A stretch of DNA of 64,000 bases, from the NCBI GenBank assembly GCA_024637315.1, contig JAGXFH010000009.1, positions 23,733 to 87,732 on the forward strand, read 5' to 3'. Numbering within the stretch: the first letter of the stretch is position 1; each line of letters starts with the position of its first letter. Shown in pieces: positions 45,359 through 53,684 of this stretch. Origin of the DNA: Brevirhabdus sp. GTDB lineage: Bacteria > Pseudomonadota > Alphaproteobacteria > Rhodobacterales > Rhodobacteraceae. Under the pieces are notes generated by a model, which did no database searches, was not told the origin of the DNA, and saw only the letters and a program-made list of their open reading frames with translations. A program made the translations under genes and the position numbers.

Positions 45359-46393
45359 ATGGTAGAAGCTGGCGATTTCACGGCGCTTGCTGCCGAACAT
45401 CTGGACCGGCTGATGCCGATGCATGTGATTGTTTCGGAGACCGGCCATATCCGCCACGTCGCGCCGACTCTGGCGAAACTCTTGCCCGGCGGCGACTTGG
45501 CTGGGCGCCGGTTCCTGGAGGTGATCGAACTGCGTCGGCCCCGCAACATCCACTCGATGGAGGATCTGCGGTTTGCAGTCGAGGCCCCCTTGCATCTGCG
45601 GTTTCGAGGCGCCTTGCAAACCACGTTCCGGGGCATTGCGGTGCCGCTGGCGGCGGGAAAGGGACTGTTGATCAACCTCTCGTTCGGGATCGCCGTGGCG
45701 GATGCGGTGCGTGATCACGATCTGACAAATGCTGATTTCGCGCCGACCGATCTGACGGTCGAGATGCTCTATCTGATTGAGGCGAAAACGGCCGTGATGA
45801 ACGAGTCGCGCAATCTCAATCGCAGGTTGCAGACTGCGCGGATCGCGGCAGAGGAACAGGCCTATACCGATACACTGACAGGGCTGAAGAACCGCCGGGC
45901 GATGGATCATGTTCTGGCGCGGCTGACCGGATCGGGCGCGCGCTTTGCGCTGATGCATCTGGATCTGGATTACTTCAAGGATGTGAACGACACATATGGT
46001 CACGCGGCAGGCGATCATGTGTTGCAGAACGTCGCCAGGGTGCTGGTCGAGGAAACCCGCGAAGCCGACACCGTCGCGCGAGTTGGCGGCGACGAATTCG
46101 TGCTGATCTTCGACCGGCAGGTCGATCCCGATCGGCTTCGCGGCATCGCCAGCCGTATCATCGAACGGCTCGAGGAACCGGTCAGTTTTGACGGCAAGAC
46201 CTGCCGCATCTCGGGCAGCGTCGGCATCGGAACGAGCACGCTTTACGCGCAACCGGTGGCCGAGGTCATGCTGGCCGATGCCGATGCCGCGCTTTATGCC
46301 TCCAAGCGCAAGGGTCGCGCCTGTGCCACGCTCGTGAACGAGGTCGAAGGCTGGGTGGGCGAAGGGGCGGACAGGGAAAAGCAAACGGCCTGA
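45359..46393 (+). CDS. HNOBA-domain diguanylate cyclase
   Basis: 344 residues. Residues about 10-150 form a heme-NO-binding-associated (HNOBA) PAS-like domain (MHVIVSETGHIRHVAPTLAK, FLEVIELRRPRNIHSMEDLR), then a coiled linker (LIEAKTAVMNESRNLNRRLQ) and a GGDEF domain with intact GGDEF and an I-site READ five residues upstream. Makes c-di-GMP, presumably gated by the H-NOX homologue whose stop is one base before its ATG. Second cyclase in the window after pleD. Confidence 0.93.
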   Translation: MVEAGDFTALAAEHLDRLMPMHVIVSETGHIRHVAPTLAKLLPGGDLAGRRFLEVIELRRPRNIHSMEDLRFAVEAPLHLRFRGALQTTFRGIAVPLAAGKGLLINLSFGIAVADAVRDHDLTNADFAPTDLTVEMLYLIEAKTAVMNESRNLNRRLQTARIAAEEQAYTDTLTGLKNRRAMDHVLARLTGSGARFALMHLDLDYFKDVNDTYGHAAGDHVLQNVARVLVEETREADTVARVGGDEFVLIFDRQVDPDRLRGIASRIIERLEEPVSFDGKTCRISGSVGIGTSTLYAQPVAEVMLADADAALYASKRKGRACATLVNEVEGWVGEGADREKQTA

Positions 46394-46553
46394 CCACCGC
46401 AGCGGATCAGCAGACGATGTCTGGGTTGGTTCGGATCGTTTGTGACCACGATCAATCAGGTCCTGGCGAACGCGCTGATCTGGCTCCGCAATCGGGCGGA
46501 AGCGCTGGTCCGACGGCTCGCGACAGGGTGATGACAGGCCACCTTCGAACGAA

Positions 46554-46584
46554 AGGGCCGGCGCGGATCATCCTGGCCGGCCCT
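46554..46584 (-). terminator. Terminator-like hairpin after the AGCS symporter gene
   Basis: AGGGCCGGC (46554-46562) and GCCGGCCCT (46576-46584) form a nine-pair stem around 13 bases, 20 bases beyond the symporter stop. On the minus strand the hairpin is followed by TTTCG, a weak T-tract. It could also serve the convergent HNOBA-GGDEF transcript. Confidence 0.65.
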
Positions 46585-46603
46585 CTGGTCGCATTGTGAT
46601 CGG

Positions 46604-48157
46604 CTAGTGTGCGAACTTGCGGATCTCGCCGGACTTGCGGCGGGACTGGTACGAGTTCAGCTCTTTCTTCACCACCGGCATCAGCACGTAGAGTGCCGAG
46701 ATGTTGACAACCGCCATCGCAAAGATCGCCGCATCGGAGAAGTCGATGACCGGACCAAGATTGGCCGCCGCACCGATCACCACGAAGACGCAGAAGATGA
46801 GCTTGAAAACCACTTCCGTCGTCTTGCCCTCGCCGAACAGGTAGGTCCAGGCCTTGAGACCATAATAGGACCACGAGATCATCGTCGAGAAGGCGAACAG
46901 GATCACGGCGATTGCCAGCACGTACGGGAACCAACTGAACGCGGTGGCGAACGCCGCCGAGGTCAGCGCGACGCCCGAAGTGCCGCCGACGGTCTGGATG
47001 GTGCCACCTTCGGTCAAGTACAGCCCGGTCGCCGGATCAACCATCAACTGGCCGGAAATGGTGATGACGAGCGCTGTCATCGTGCAGATCACGACGGTGT
47101 CGATGAAGGGTTCCAGAAGCGAGACGAAGCCCTCGGTGATCGGCTCCTTGGTGCGCACCGCCGAGTGGGCGATTGCCGCCGAACCAACGCCCGCCTCGTT
47201 CGAGAAGGCCGCGCGCTTGAAGCCCTGGATCAGAGCGCCAACCATCCCGCCTGCCACGCCAAGCCCGGTAAAGGCACCGGCGAAAATCTGACCGAAAGCC
47301 CAACCGATCTGGCTGTAATTGGCAAGAATGATGACGATCGCAGCGAGAACGTAAAGAATGCCCATGAAGGGAACCACCTTCTCGGTCACGCGGGCGATGG
47401 ATTTGATCCCGCCGACAATGACTGCGAACACCACGGCAGCGAAAAGCAGGCCAGTGATCCAGCCCGGATATTCACCCACAATACCCGAGATCTGGGCATG
47501 GGCCTGATTGGCCTGGAACATGTTGCCGCCGCCAAGGGCACCAAGGATGCAGAACACCGAAAAGAGCACCGCCAGGAACTTGCCACCCGGCACGCCGCGC
47601 TCGGCAAAGCCCTTTGAGATGTAGTACATCGGGCCGCCCGAAACCGTGCCGTCCGGGTATTCATTACGGTACTTCACGCCGAGCGTGCATTCAGTGAATT
47701 TCGAAGCCATGCCCAGAAGACCCGCGAGGATCATCCAGAATGTGGCCCCTGGTCCGCCGATGCCGACAGCCACGGCCACACCAGCGATATTTCCAAGGCC
47801 GACGGTACCTGAAAGCGCCGTCGCCAGCGCCTGAAAGTGGCTGACCTCGCCCGCGTCATTCGGGTCCGCGTAATCGCCTTTGACCAGTTCGATCGAATGC
47901 CTGAAGGCACGAAACTGGATGAAGCCGAAGTAAAGGGTGAAGACCGACGCGCCGATCACCAGCCAGAGCACGATCCACGGAAATGCAGCGCCCGCGACGT
48001 TGAACGGCAGCGGCGCGAAAATCAGGTTGACGAAGGGGCCGGTGACGTTGGCGAAGATCTCGTTGACGGTTTCGTCAATGCCTTTCGCTTCCTGCGCCAC
48101 GGCCGAGCCGGCACCAACCGTCAGAGCGGTCAAGAATGTTGAGAGTCCAAGTTTCAT
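46604..48157 (-). CDS. AGCS-family sodium:alanine/amino-acid symporter
   Basis: 517 residues with a signal-like N terminus and about 11 helices. Signatures [20 protein letters not shown] and [16 protein letters not shown] are those of the AGCS (AlsT/DagA) family. Couples Na+ entry to uptake of alanine, glycine or related amino acids. Ten bases downstream of a UspA gene on the same strand, hence one transcript. Its hairpin terminator is seen downstream. Confidence 0.93.
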   Translation of the reverse strand: MKLGLSTFLTALTVGAGSAVAQEAKGIDETVNEIFANVTGPFVNLIFAPLPFNVAGAAFPWIVLWLVIGASVFTLYFGFIQFRAFRHSIELVKGDYADPNDAGEVSHFQALATALSGTVGLGNIAGVAVAVGIGGPGATFWMILAGLLGMASKFTECTLGVKYRNEYPDGTVSGGPMYYISKGFAERGVPGGKFLAVLFSVFCILGALGGGNMFQANQAHAQISGIVGEYPGWITGLLFAAVVFAVIVGGIKSIARVTEKVVPFMGILYVLAAIVIILANYSQIGWAFGQIFAGAFTGLGVAGGMVGALIQGFKRAAFSNEAGVGSAAIAHSAVRTKEPITEGFVSLLEPFIDTVVICTMTALVITISGQLMVDPATGLYLTEGGTIQTVGGTSGVALTSAAFATAFSWFPYVLAIAVILFAFSTMISWSYYGLKAWTYLFGEGKTTEVVFKLIFCVFVVIGAAANLGPVIDFSDAAIFAMAVVNISALYVLMPVVKKELNSYQSRRKSGEIRKFAH

Positions 48158-48167
48158 GTCTGTTCTC

Positions 48168-48605
48168 CTATCCGATGACCGTTACGGGGACGCGCGCATG
48201 CATGACCAGATTGCCTGTCGCAGATCCGAAGACGCGCTGCACCAGGCCGCCCTCGGACGTGCGGGCAACGATGATCTGGTCGGCCTTCTCGTCGACCGCT
48301 ATCTGGTCAAGAAGGTCGGCGACATTGCCGTGCCTGACGACGCCGCGCGCATTGAACCCGTCTTTCTTCAGTTGCTCCACTGCAGGATTGACGACGCGAT
48401 CATTGGCGGCTTGGATTTCCTCTTCCCGGCGCTTGTGACGCTCGGCGTTCTCTTCCGGGGTCTGGAAGGAAAAGGGCGACCATTCGATCACATAGACCAC
48501 GATCACCTCGCAAGTTTCGATCATACTCGCGAGTTTCTTGGCATAGTCGAGTACGCGATTACCCGACCCGCTTCCATCCAGTCCAACGACAAGTTTTGCT
48601 GACAT
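48168..48605 (-). CDS. Universal stress protein (UspA family)
   Basis: 145 residues: [20 protein letters not shown] at the start and the ATP-binding stretch [20 protein letters not shown] (a G-2X-G-9X-G(S/T)-like motif) near the end. Cytosolic nucleotide-binding regulator; in many bacteria Usp domains are cotranscribed with transporters and modulate them. ATG 48605 set by GAGGG upstream; leads the symporter operon. Confidence 0.88.
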   Translation of the reverse strand: MSAKLVVGLDGSGSGNRVLDYAKKLASMIETCEVIVVYVIEWSPFSFQTPEENAERHKRREEEIQAANDRVVNPAVEQLKKDGFNARGVVRHGNVADLLDQIAVDEKADQIIVARTSEGGLVQRVFGSATGNLVMHARVPVTVIG

Positions 48606-49064
48606 TGTGTCCCTCACTGTTGCGTTTTTCTTTTTCGTTTTCGGACGGAAACCGGCGTTCCGGAGAGTTTCGCGCGATCTCCTAGCGTCAAGTGACACTG
48701 TTACGAAGCCGTCGGTCAACAAAAAATTCGACATTGACGACGAGTCGAGCCAGGCAGGCCAAGGCGATAAACGCTTTTAAATCTGCAGTTTTGAGCGGTT
48801 TGTTCGTCCGGTTTGGCTGGTCACGACGATGCACCATCCGTCCGTGCCGTGTCCGCATCGTGTTTCCTGGGGGACTGCCGAATTGCAAGCGCTATTTCTG
48901 GGGGGAGATCAGCCGGTTGGCCCGGCTGAATGGTTCTGGTCGGGTAAGATCACCGGTCAAAACTATCTTTAACACCCGCAAAGGAATGTCGGAATCTGCT
49001 CTTGCCGCAAATGCCCGATGCTGCGCAATGTCGGCCAGTTTCTGGTGGCGCGGAGGACCGCAGG
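48606..49064. other. Divergent promoter region, no gene
   Basis: 459 bases between the uspA-type and GH4 genes. Noticeably AT-richer than flanks near 48620-48800, as befits two divergent promoters. No credible protein, RNA or long inverted repeat is seen. Confidence 0.5.
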
Positions 49065-50426
49065 ATGACGACCGTTACCTTCATCGGTGCTGGCAGCACC
49101 ATCTTCGCCAAGAACATCGCCGGCGACATCTTGCAGCGCAAGGCGCTGGCAGGGGCGACGATCCGGTTGATGGATATCGACCCCAGGCGGCTTGAGGAAA
49201 GCGAAGTCGTTGTCGGCAAGATGATCCGGACGGTTGGCGCGCCGGCCAAGGTCGAGACCTACACCGATCAGCGGCGGGCACTGGCGGGGGCCGATTTCAT
49301 TGTCGTGTGTTTTCAGATAGGCGGGTACGAACCCTGCACCGTGACCGATTTCGAGGTGCCGAAAAAATTCGGGCTGCGCCAGACCATCGCCGACACGCTG
49401 GGCATTGGTGGTATCATGCGCGGCCTGCGCACCGTGCCGCATTTGTGGAAGCTTTGCGAAGACATGATCGAGGTCTGCCCGCAGGCTGTCATGCTGCAAT
49501 ATGTAAATCCGATGGCGATCAACACCTGGGCGATCGGCGTGAAGTATCCGCAGATCCGGCAGGTGGGGCTGTGCCACTCTGTCCAGGGCACGGTGGCCGA
49601 ACTGGCGCATGACCTCGATATCCCGGTTTCCGAGATCCGCTTCCGGTCCGCCGGCATCAATCACATGGCGTTCTATCTGAGCTTTGAACGCCGGCAGGCG
49701 GATGGCAGTCACACGGATCTCTACCCCGCACTACGTCAGGGCTATCTGGAGGGGAGATTGCCGAAGCCCAACCCGAACAATCCGCGCTGCCCGAACAAGG
49801 TGCGTTACGAAATGCTGATGCGGCTTGGCTATTTCGTGACCGAGTCGAGCGAGCATTTTGCCGAATACACCCCCTATTTCATCAAGCGCGATCGAGCCGA
49901 TCTGATCGACCGGTTCGGAATTCCGCTGGACGAGTATCCGAAGCGGTGTGTCGAGCAGATCGCCGCTTGGGAAGAGCAGGCCAAGGCCTATCGCAAAGCC
50001 GATGCGATCGAGATCAAGCCGAGCATCGAATATGCGAGCGACATCATCGACTCGGTCGTCACCGGCACGCCTTCGGTGATCTACGGCAACATTCCAAACC
50101 GCGGCTACATTCCGCAACTGCCACGGAATGCCGCTGTCGAGGTTCCGGTTCTGGTGGATGAAAACGGGCTTCAGCCGACCGTTGTGACGGACATCCCGCC
50201 GCAGCTGATCGGGCTGATGCAGACCAATGTGAACGTGCAAGAGCTGACGGTGGCCGCGCTGGTCGACGAAAACCGTGATCATATCTTTCACGCCGCTATG
50301 CTGGACCCGCATACCGCCGCCGAACTGGACCTTGATCAGATATGGGAGCTGACCGAAGAATTGCTTGCTGCCCATTGCGACTGGCTGCCCGAATTCGCGC
50401 AAGGCAAGGCCCGCAGGGTGTCGTGA
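49065..50426 (+). CDS. GH4 glycoside hydrolase (alpha-galactosidase/glucuronidase type)
   Basis: 453 residues. N-terminal Rossmann start TFIGAGSTIFAKNIAGDIL binds NAD+; metal-binding Cys and His are in GLCHSVQGT and GINHMAF; DTLGIGGIMRGLRTVP is family-typical. GH4 enzymes cleave glycosides by transient NAD+-dependent oxidation with a divalent metal. Sequence is nearest to the MelA/AglA alpha-galactosidase branch; the aglycone is unknown. GGAGG eight bases before ATG 49065. Convergent with a TIM-barrel isomerase gene 38 bases away. Confidence 0.92.
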   Translation: MTTVTFIGAGSTIFAKNIAGDILQRKALAGATIRLMDIDPRRLEESEVVVGKMIRTVGAPAKVETYTDQRRALAGADFIVVCFQIGGYEPCTVTDFEVPKKFGLRQTIADTLGIGGIMRGLRTVPHLWKLCEDMIEVCPQAVMLQYVNPMAINTWAIGVKYPQIRQVGLCHSVQGTVAELAHDLDIPVSEIRFRSAGINHMAFYLSFERRQADGSHTDLYPALRQGYLEGRLPKPNPNNPRCPNKVRYEMLMRLGYFVTESSEHFAEYTPYFIKRDRADLIDRFGIPLDEYPKRCVEQIAAWEEQAKAYRKADAIEIKPSIEYASDIIDSVVTGTPSVIYGNIPNRGYIPQLPRNAAVEVPVLVDENGLQPTVVTDIPPQLIGLMQTNVNVQELTVAALVDENRDHIFHAAMLDPHTAAELDLDQIWELTEELLAAHCDWLPEFAQGKARRVS

Positions 50427-50464
50427 CGCACCGACGCTGGCCCGGTAGCCGCCGATCAAGGCGG

Positions 50465-51340
50465 TCAAGCCGGGTCGGGGCCGAAGATCTCCTTGAACAG
50501 GCTGACGCATTGGCGAAAGCCGGCCTCGTAATCACCGTTGCCGGGGTGATAGACGCTTTCAAGCGAAATGACCCCATCATAGCCATCTGCCCGCAGCGCG
50601 TCAGCGATCGGACGGAACATCGGGCCAAGCTGGCCCTTGCCCATCTCACGCACTTCCAGCGTTGCTCTTGGCGTATCGACCAACACGTCCTTGATATGGA
50701 TGTGACCCAGGTAACCGCCCTTGAGTTCGTCGTAGCCTTCGGGCCAGGCCCGTTCGTGACACCAGCAGTTGTTGGCCGGATCCCACAGTACCTTGAGCAC
50801 GTCGTGGGCATTCAGATCGTCAATCAGCTTGCGCGCCGTGTAGTTGGAATTGACCATCGTTCCGTTTCCGGTCTCCACCACAAGGGTCACGTCTGCCTGT
50901 CGCGCAAGCTCGACCGCGGGGGCGATCAGCGGCGGCAGGGTATCCCAGGCCCCGTGCGCAACATTCCACTTTTCGGCACCGTTGCGGCCCCATAGGATCT
51001 GTTCCTTCTTCGAAGTCATGATGCGGACGAGTGGCGATCCCACCGTATCGGCCATCGCGATCACCCGTTTCAAGGCGTCCATGTGCTGGACATGCAGCGG
51101 GTCACCGGGCCAATTGGCCGTGGTCATGCCTGCGAATATGTGCCGCGACAGACACGAAACGGGTTTGCCGTGTGTCGCCAGCAGCGCGTTGATCTTCCTG
51201 ACTTCGGCGGCGCTGTGGTCGCCTACCTCCTTGTCGCCGACGAATTGCAGCTCGGCATGCTCGAGGCCGAATTCGTCCATCACGGTCAGGGCATGCGAAA
51301 GGTCGCGGCTGATCCCGTCGCAGATGACGCCGAGTTTCAT
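50465..51340 (-). CDS. Sugar phosphate isomerase/epimerase family (AP endonuclease 2 TIM barrel)
   Basis: 291 residues. Metal ligands of the xylose-isomerase-like barrel are visible: Glu in LVVETGNG, Asp in VLWDPANN, His in HIHIKD and Glu in ISLESVYHPG. Family members isomerise or epimerise keto-sugars or inosose. Starts inside the stop of the dehydrogenase at 51337 (ATGA overlap), so the two act together, probably in a sugar-acid or inositol route also served by the GH4 enzyme. Confidence 0.88.
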   Translation of the reverse strand: MKLGVICDGISRDLSHALTVMDEFGLEHAELQFVGDKEVGDHSAAEVRKINALLATHGKPVSCLSRHIFAGMTTANWPGDPLHVQHMDALKRVIAMADTVGSPLVRIMTSKKEQILWGRNGAEKWNVAHGAWDTLPPLIAPAVELARQADVTLVVETGNGTMVNSNYTARKLIDDLNAHDVLKVLWDPANNCWCHERAWPEGYDELKGGYLGHIHIKDVLVDTPRATLEVREMGKGQLGPMFRPIADALRADGYDGVISLESVYHPGNGDYEAGFRQCVSLFKEIFGPDPA

Positions 51341-52242
51341 GCCGCACCTCGATTCCGGTGCAGTTCGACGCCGACGATCTCTTCGATCACGCGAGCGCAG
51401 ACCCAGTTGTCACCATTAGGATAACGGGTCTTGCCTGCTTGAAAGATCTGCATCGCAGTTGACGCGGTGTGAAGCGGCACGCCCAGATCCCGCGCCATGT
51501 CGAGAGAGATCGTCAGATCCTTGTACATGGTCGCAATATGGCTGCCGGTGCCTTCGAACTTTCGGTCGATGATGTTCTGCAATGCGGTGTTGGTCACAGC
51601 GCATCCGGCACCCGAGGTTGAAAAGACGTCATAGAGAACCTCACCCGCCACACCGGCCTTGGCGGCCAGGGCCGCCGCCTCGAACGTCGCCGAGAAGATC
51701 GAGCCGATCAGCGACTGAAGACATGCCTTGACCGTCTGTCCGTCTCCGGGCCGGGTGCCGACCCGGTGAATGGTTCCCGAGACAGCCTGCATGACCGTAT
51801 TGCAGTCGTCGAGGACCGACGCCTCGCCCGCCGCCATCATCGTCAACGTCCCGGCCTGCGCGCCGGCAAATCCGCCTGAGACAGGACTGTCGATCAGCGC
51901 GATGCCGGTGCCGGCCAATCCCTCGCCGATTTCGCGGGCCTCCGAGGGTTTGATCGTTGCGGTCAGGATCACCGTGCCGCCCTTGGACATATGCGCGGAC
52001 AGCCCGTCTGGCCCAAGGATGACAGCCTTGGCTTGCGCGCCTGTCATCACCATGACAAACACGACGTCAGAGGATCGTCCCACGTCAACCACATCGGCGG
52101 CGGCCTTGCCCCCCAGCGCTGTGAAGGCCGCCATCCGTTCGTCGCTAAGGTCGAACCCGGTTACGCTCAATCCATTCGAGATCAGGTTCTTGGACAGCCC
52201 GCTGCCCATATCACCCAATCCGACCACGCCTGCATGTTTCAT
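51337..52242 (-). CDS. Beta-hydroxyacid dehydrogenase (3-hydroxyisobutyrate dehydrogenase family)
   Basis: 301 residues. GVVGLGDMGSGLSKNL is the NAD(P)-binding GxGxxG motif, DSPVSGGFAGAQAGTL the substrate motif, and Lys in GQTVKACLQSL the catalytic base (Asn of the usual K..N replaced by Gln). Probably oxidises a sugar acid such as threonate, as LtnD does. ATG 52242 chosen with AGGACGG upstream. First gene of the pair with the isomerase. Divergent from the CurA-type gene across three palindromes. Confidence 0.87.
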   Translation of the reverse strand: MKHAGVVGLGDMGSGLSKNLISNGLSVTGFDLSDERMAAFTALGGKAAADVVDVGRSSDVVFVMVMTGAQAKAVILGPDGLSAHMSKGGTVILTATIKPSEAREIGEGLAGTGIALIDSPVSGGFAGAQAGTLTMMAAGEASVLDDCNTVMQAVSGTIHRVGTRPGDGQTVKACLQSLIGSIFSATFEAAALAAKAGVAGEVLYDVFSTSGAGCAVTNTALQNIIDRKFEGTGSHIATMYKDLTISLDMARDLGVPLHTASTAMQIFQAGKTRYPNGDNWVCARVIEEIVGVELHRNRGAA

Positions 52243-52313
52243 TTCGACCGTCCTGTTGTGCCGGGAAGCCGGCGTTGACATTGGCAGAGGTTTCAACGTG
52301 TCAACCACGTCGG

Positions 52314-52481
52314 GCTGGTCCAGCAGACACCCCCAAGCCCAATGATCCGGCTCACCAGAACGGCAGCCAATTCATTCAAAGTACAAGTTGGACCAAATTG
52401 CAAATCCGAACGAGCGGCGCCGAAAGCCATTGTTCCGATGGCACCGGAACCGATTCCGCAGCGCTATTCGTACTGGACCAA
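52314..52481. promoter_or_regulatory. Three copies of a TGG(A/T)CCA palindrome
   Basis: GCTGGTCCAGC at 52314-52324, TTGGACCAA at 52388-52396 and CTGGACCAA at 52473-52481, in the intergenic region between the dehydrogenase and CurA-type genes. Spacing is about 73 and 85 bases. The core resembles GntR/FadR-type operators, so one regulator may control both divergent genes; that is inference. Confidence 0.5.
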
Positions 52482-52566
52482 ACAGGTGGACTGTTGCCGT
52501 TGATCCTGCCAAGGATTCGATGATGAGCGCTTTCCGACGACCAGCTGTAAAATCGAGGCCATTGCC

Positions 52567-53604
52567 ATGACCCAGACAATGAAACGCATCGTGCTTGCCG
52601 CGCGCCCAAGCGGCGTTCCGACCGCCGAGAACTTTCGGTTGGAAGAGCTTCCCTTGGAAACGCCTGGTCCCGGTCAGTTCCTCGCGCGCACGATCTGGCT
52701 GTCGCTCGATCCCTATATGCGCGGCCGCATGAACGATGCAAAGTCCTATGCCAAGCCGGTCGAGGTCGGTGCCACCATGGAAGCCGGATGTGTCGCCGAA
52801 GTCGTGGCGTCCAATCATGATGGCTATGCCGTTGGTGACATTGTCGTTGGCCCGATCGGCTGGACAAGTCATGGACTCTCTGATGGGACGGGCATGCGAA
52901 AGGTCGATCCGGCGGTCGCTCCGATATCGACGGCAGTCGGGATACTTGGCATGCCCGGCCTCACGGCATGGGTGGGGCTGAACGATATCGCAAAAGCCCA
53001 AGCCGGGGAAACCATCGTGGTCTCGGCCGCGACTGGCGCGGTCGGAAGCCTTGTCGGCCAGCTTGCCCGGCACAAGGGCATGCGGGTGATCGGTGTCGCG
53101 GGAGGTGCGGACAAGTGTGAATACGCAGTGTCGGAACTTGGCTATGACGCGTGCCTTGATCACCACGCAGCAGCCGACGCGGCAGACTTGTCGGCACGGA
53201 TGACCGAGGCCGCCCCTGAGGGCGTCGATGTCTACTACGAGAATGTCGGGGGCAAAACGCTCGAGGCTGTCCTGCCGAACATGAATGCTCATGGGCGCAT
53301 TGCGGTTTGCGGCATCATCTCGTGGTATTCGGGTGCGGGCGTCAAGGATGCACAACCGCTTCCGGCCGTCTGGGGCGCCATTCTGAGACAGCGGCTGAGC
53401 GTGCAGGGTTTCATCATTTTCGACCACTATGATCGGTTTTCGGCCTTCCTGGCCGAGGTCGCGCCCAAGGTGCGCGACGGCAAGTTGAAGTACCGTGAAA
53501 CCGTGACTGTCGGCCTGGAGAATGCGCCGGATGCGTTTCTGGACCTCCTGTCAGGTCGCAACTTCGGCAAGCAGCTTGTCCGGGTTGGCGATGATCCAGG
53601 CTGA
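52567..53604 (+). CDS. CurA-type NADP-dependent oxidoreductase (MDR family)
   Basis: 345 residues, zinc-free medium-chain reductase. N-terminal LSLDPYMRGRMND and nucleotide motif VSAATGAVGSLVGQLA, then VYYENVGGKTLEAVLPNM, place it with NADPH-dependent curcumin/2-alkenal reductases (YncB/CurA). Reduces alpha,beta-unsaturated ketones or aldehydes. Monocistronic, divergent from the hydroxyacid dehydrogenase; likely co-regulated through the intergenic palindromes. Confidence 0.9.
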   Translation: MTQTMKRIVLAARPSGVPTAENFRLEELPLETPGPGQFLARTIWLSLDPYMRGRMNDAKSYAKPVEVGATMEAGCVAEVVASNHDGYAVGDIVVGPIGWTSHGLSDGTGMRKVDPAVAPISTAVGILGMPGLTAWVGLNDIAKAQAGETIVVSAATGAVGSLVGQLARHKGMRVIGVAGGADKCEYAVSELGYDACLDHHAAADAADLSARMTEAAPEGVDVYYENVGGKTLEAVLPNMNAHGRIAVCGIISWYSGAGVKDAQPLPAVWGAILRQRLSVQGFIIFDHYDRFSAFLAEVAPKVRDGKLKYRETVTVGLENAPDAFLDLLSGRNFGKQLVRVGDDPG

Positions 53605-53684
53605 ATGCCATAGGCGCCATAGACCGGACGGCGCGTTGGCCTCCTGTTTCTCGACGGTTGCAGCCAAGTTGCTTGCTGAAAGGT

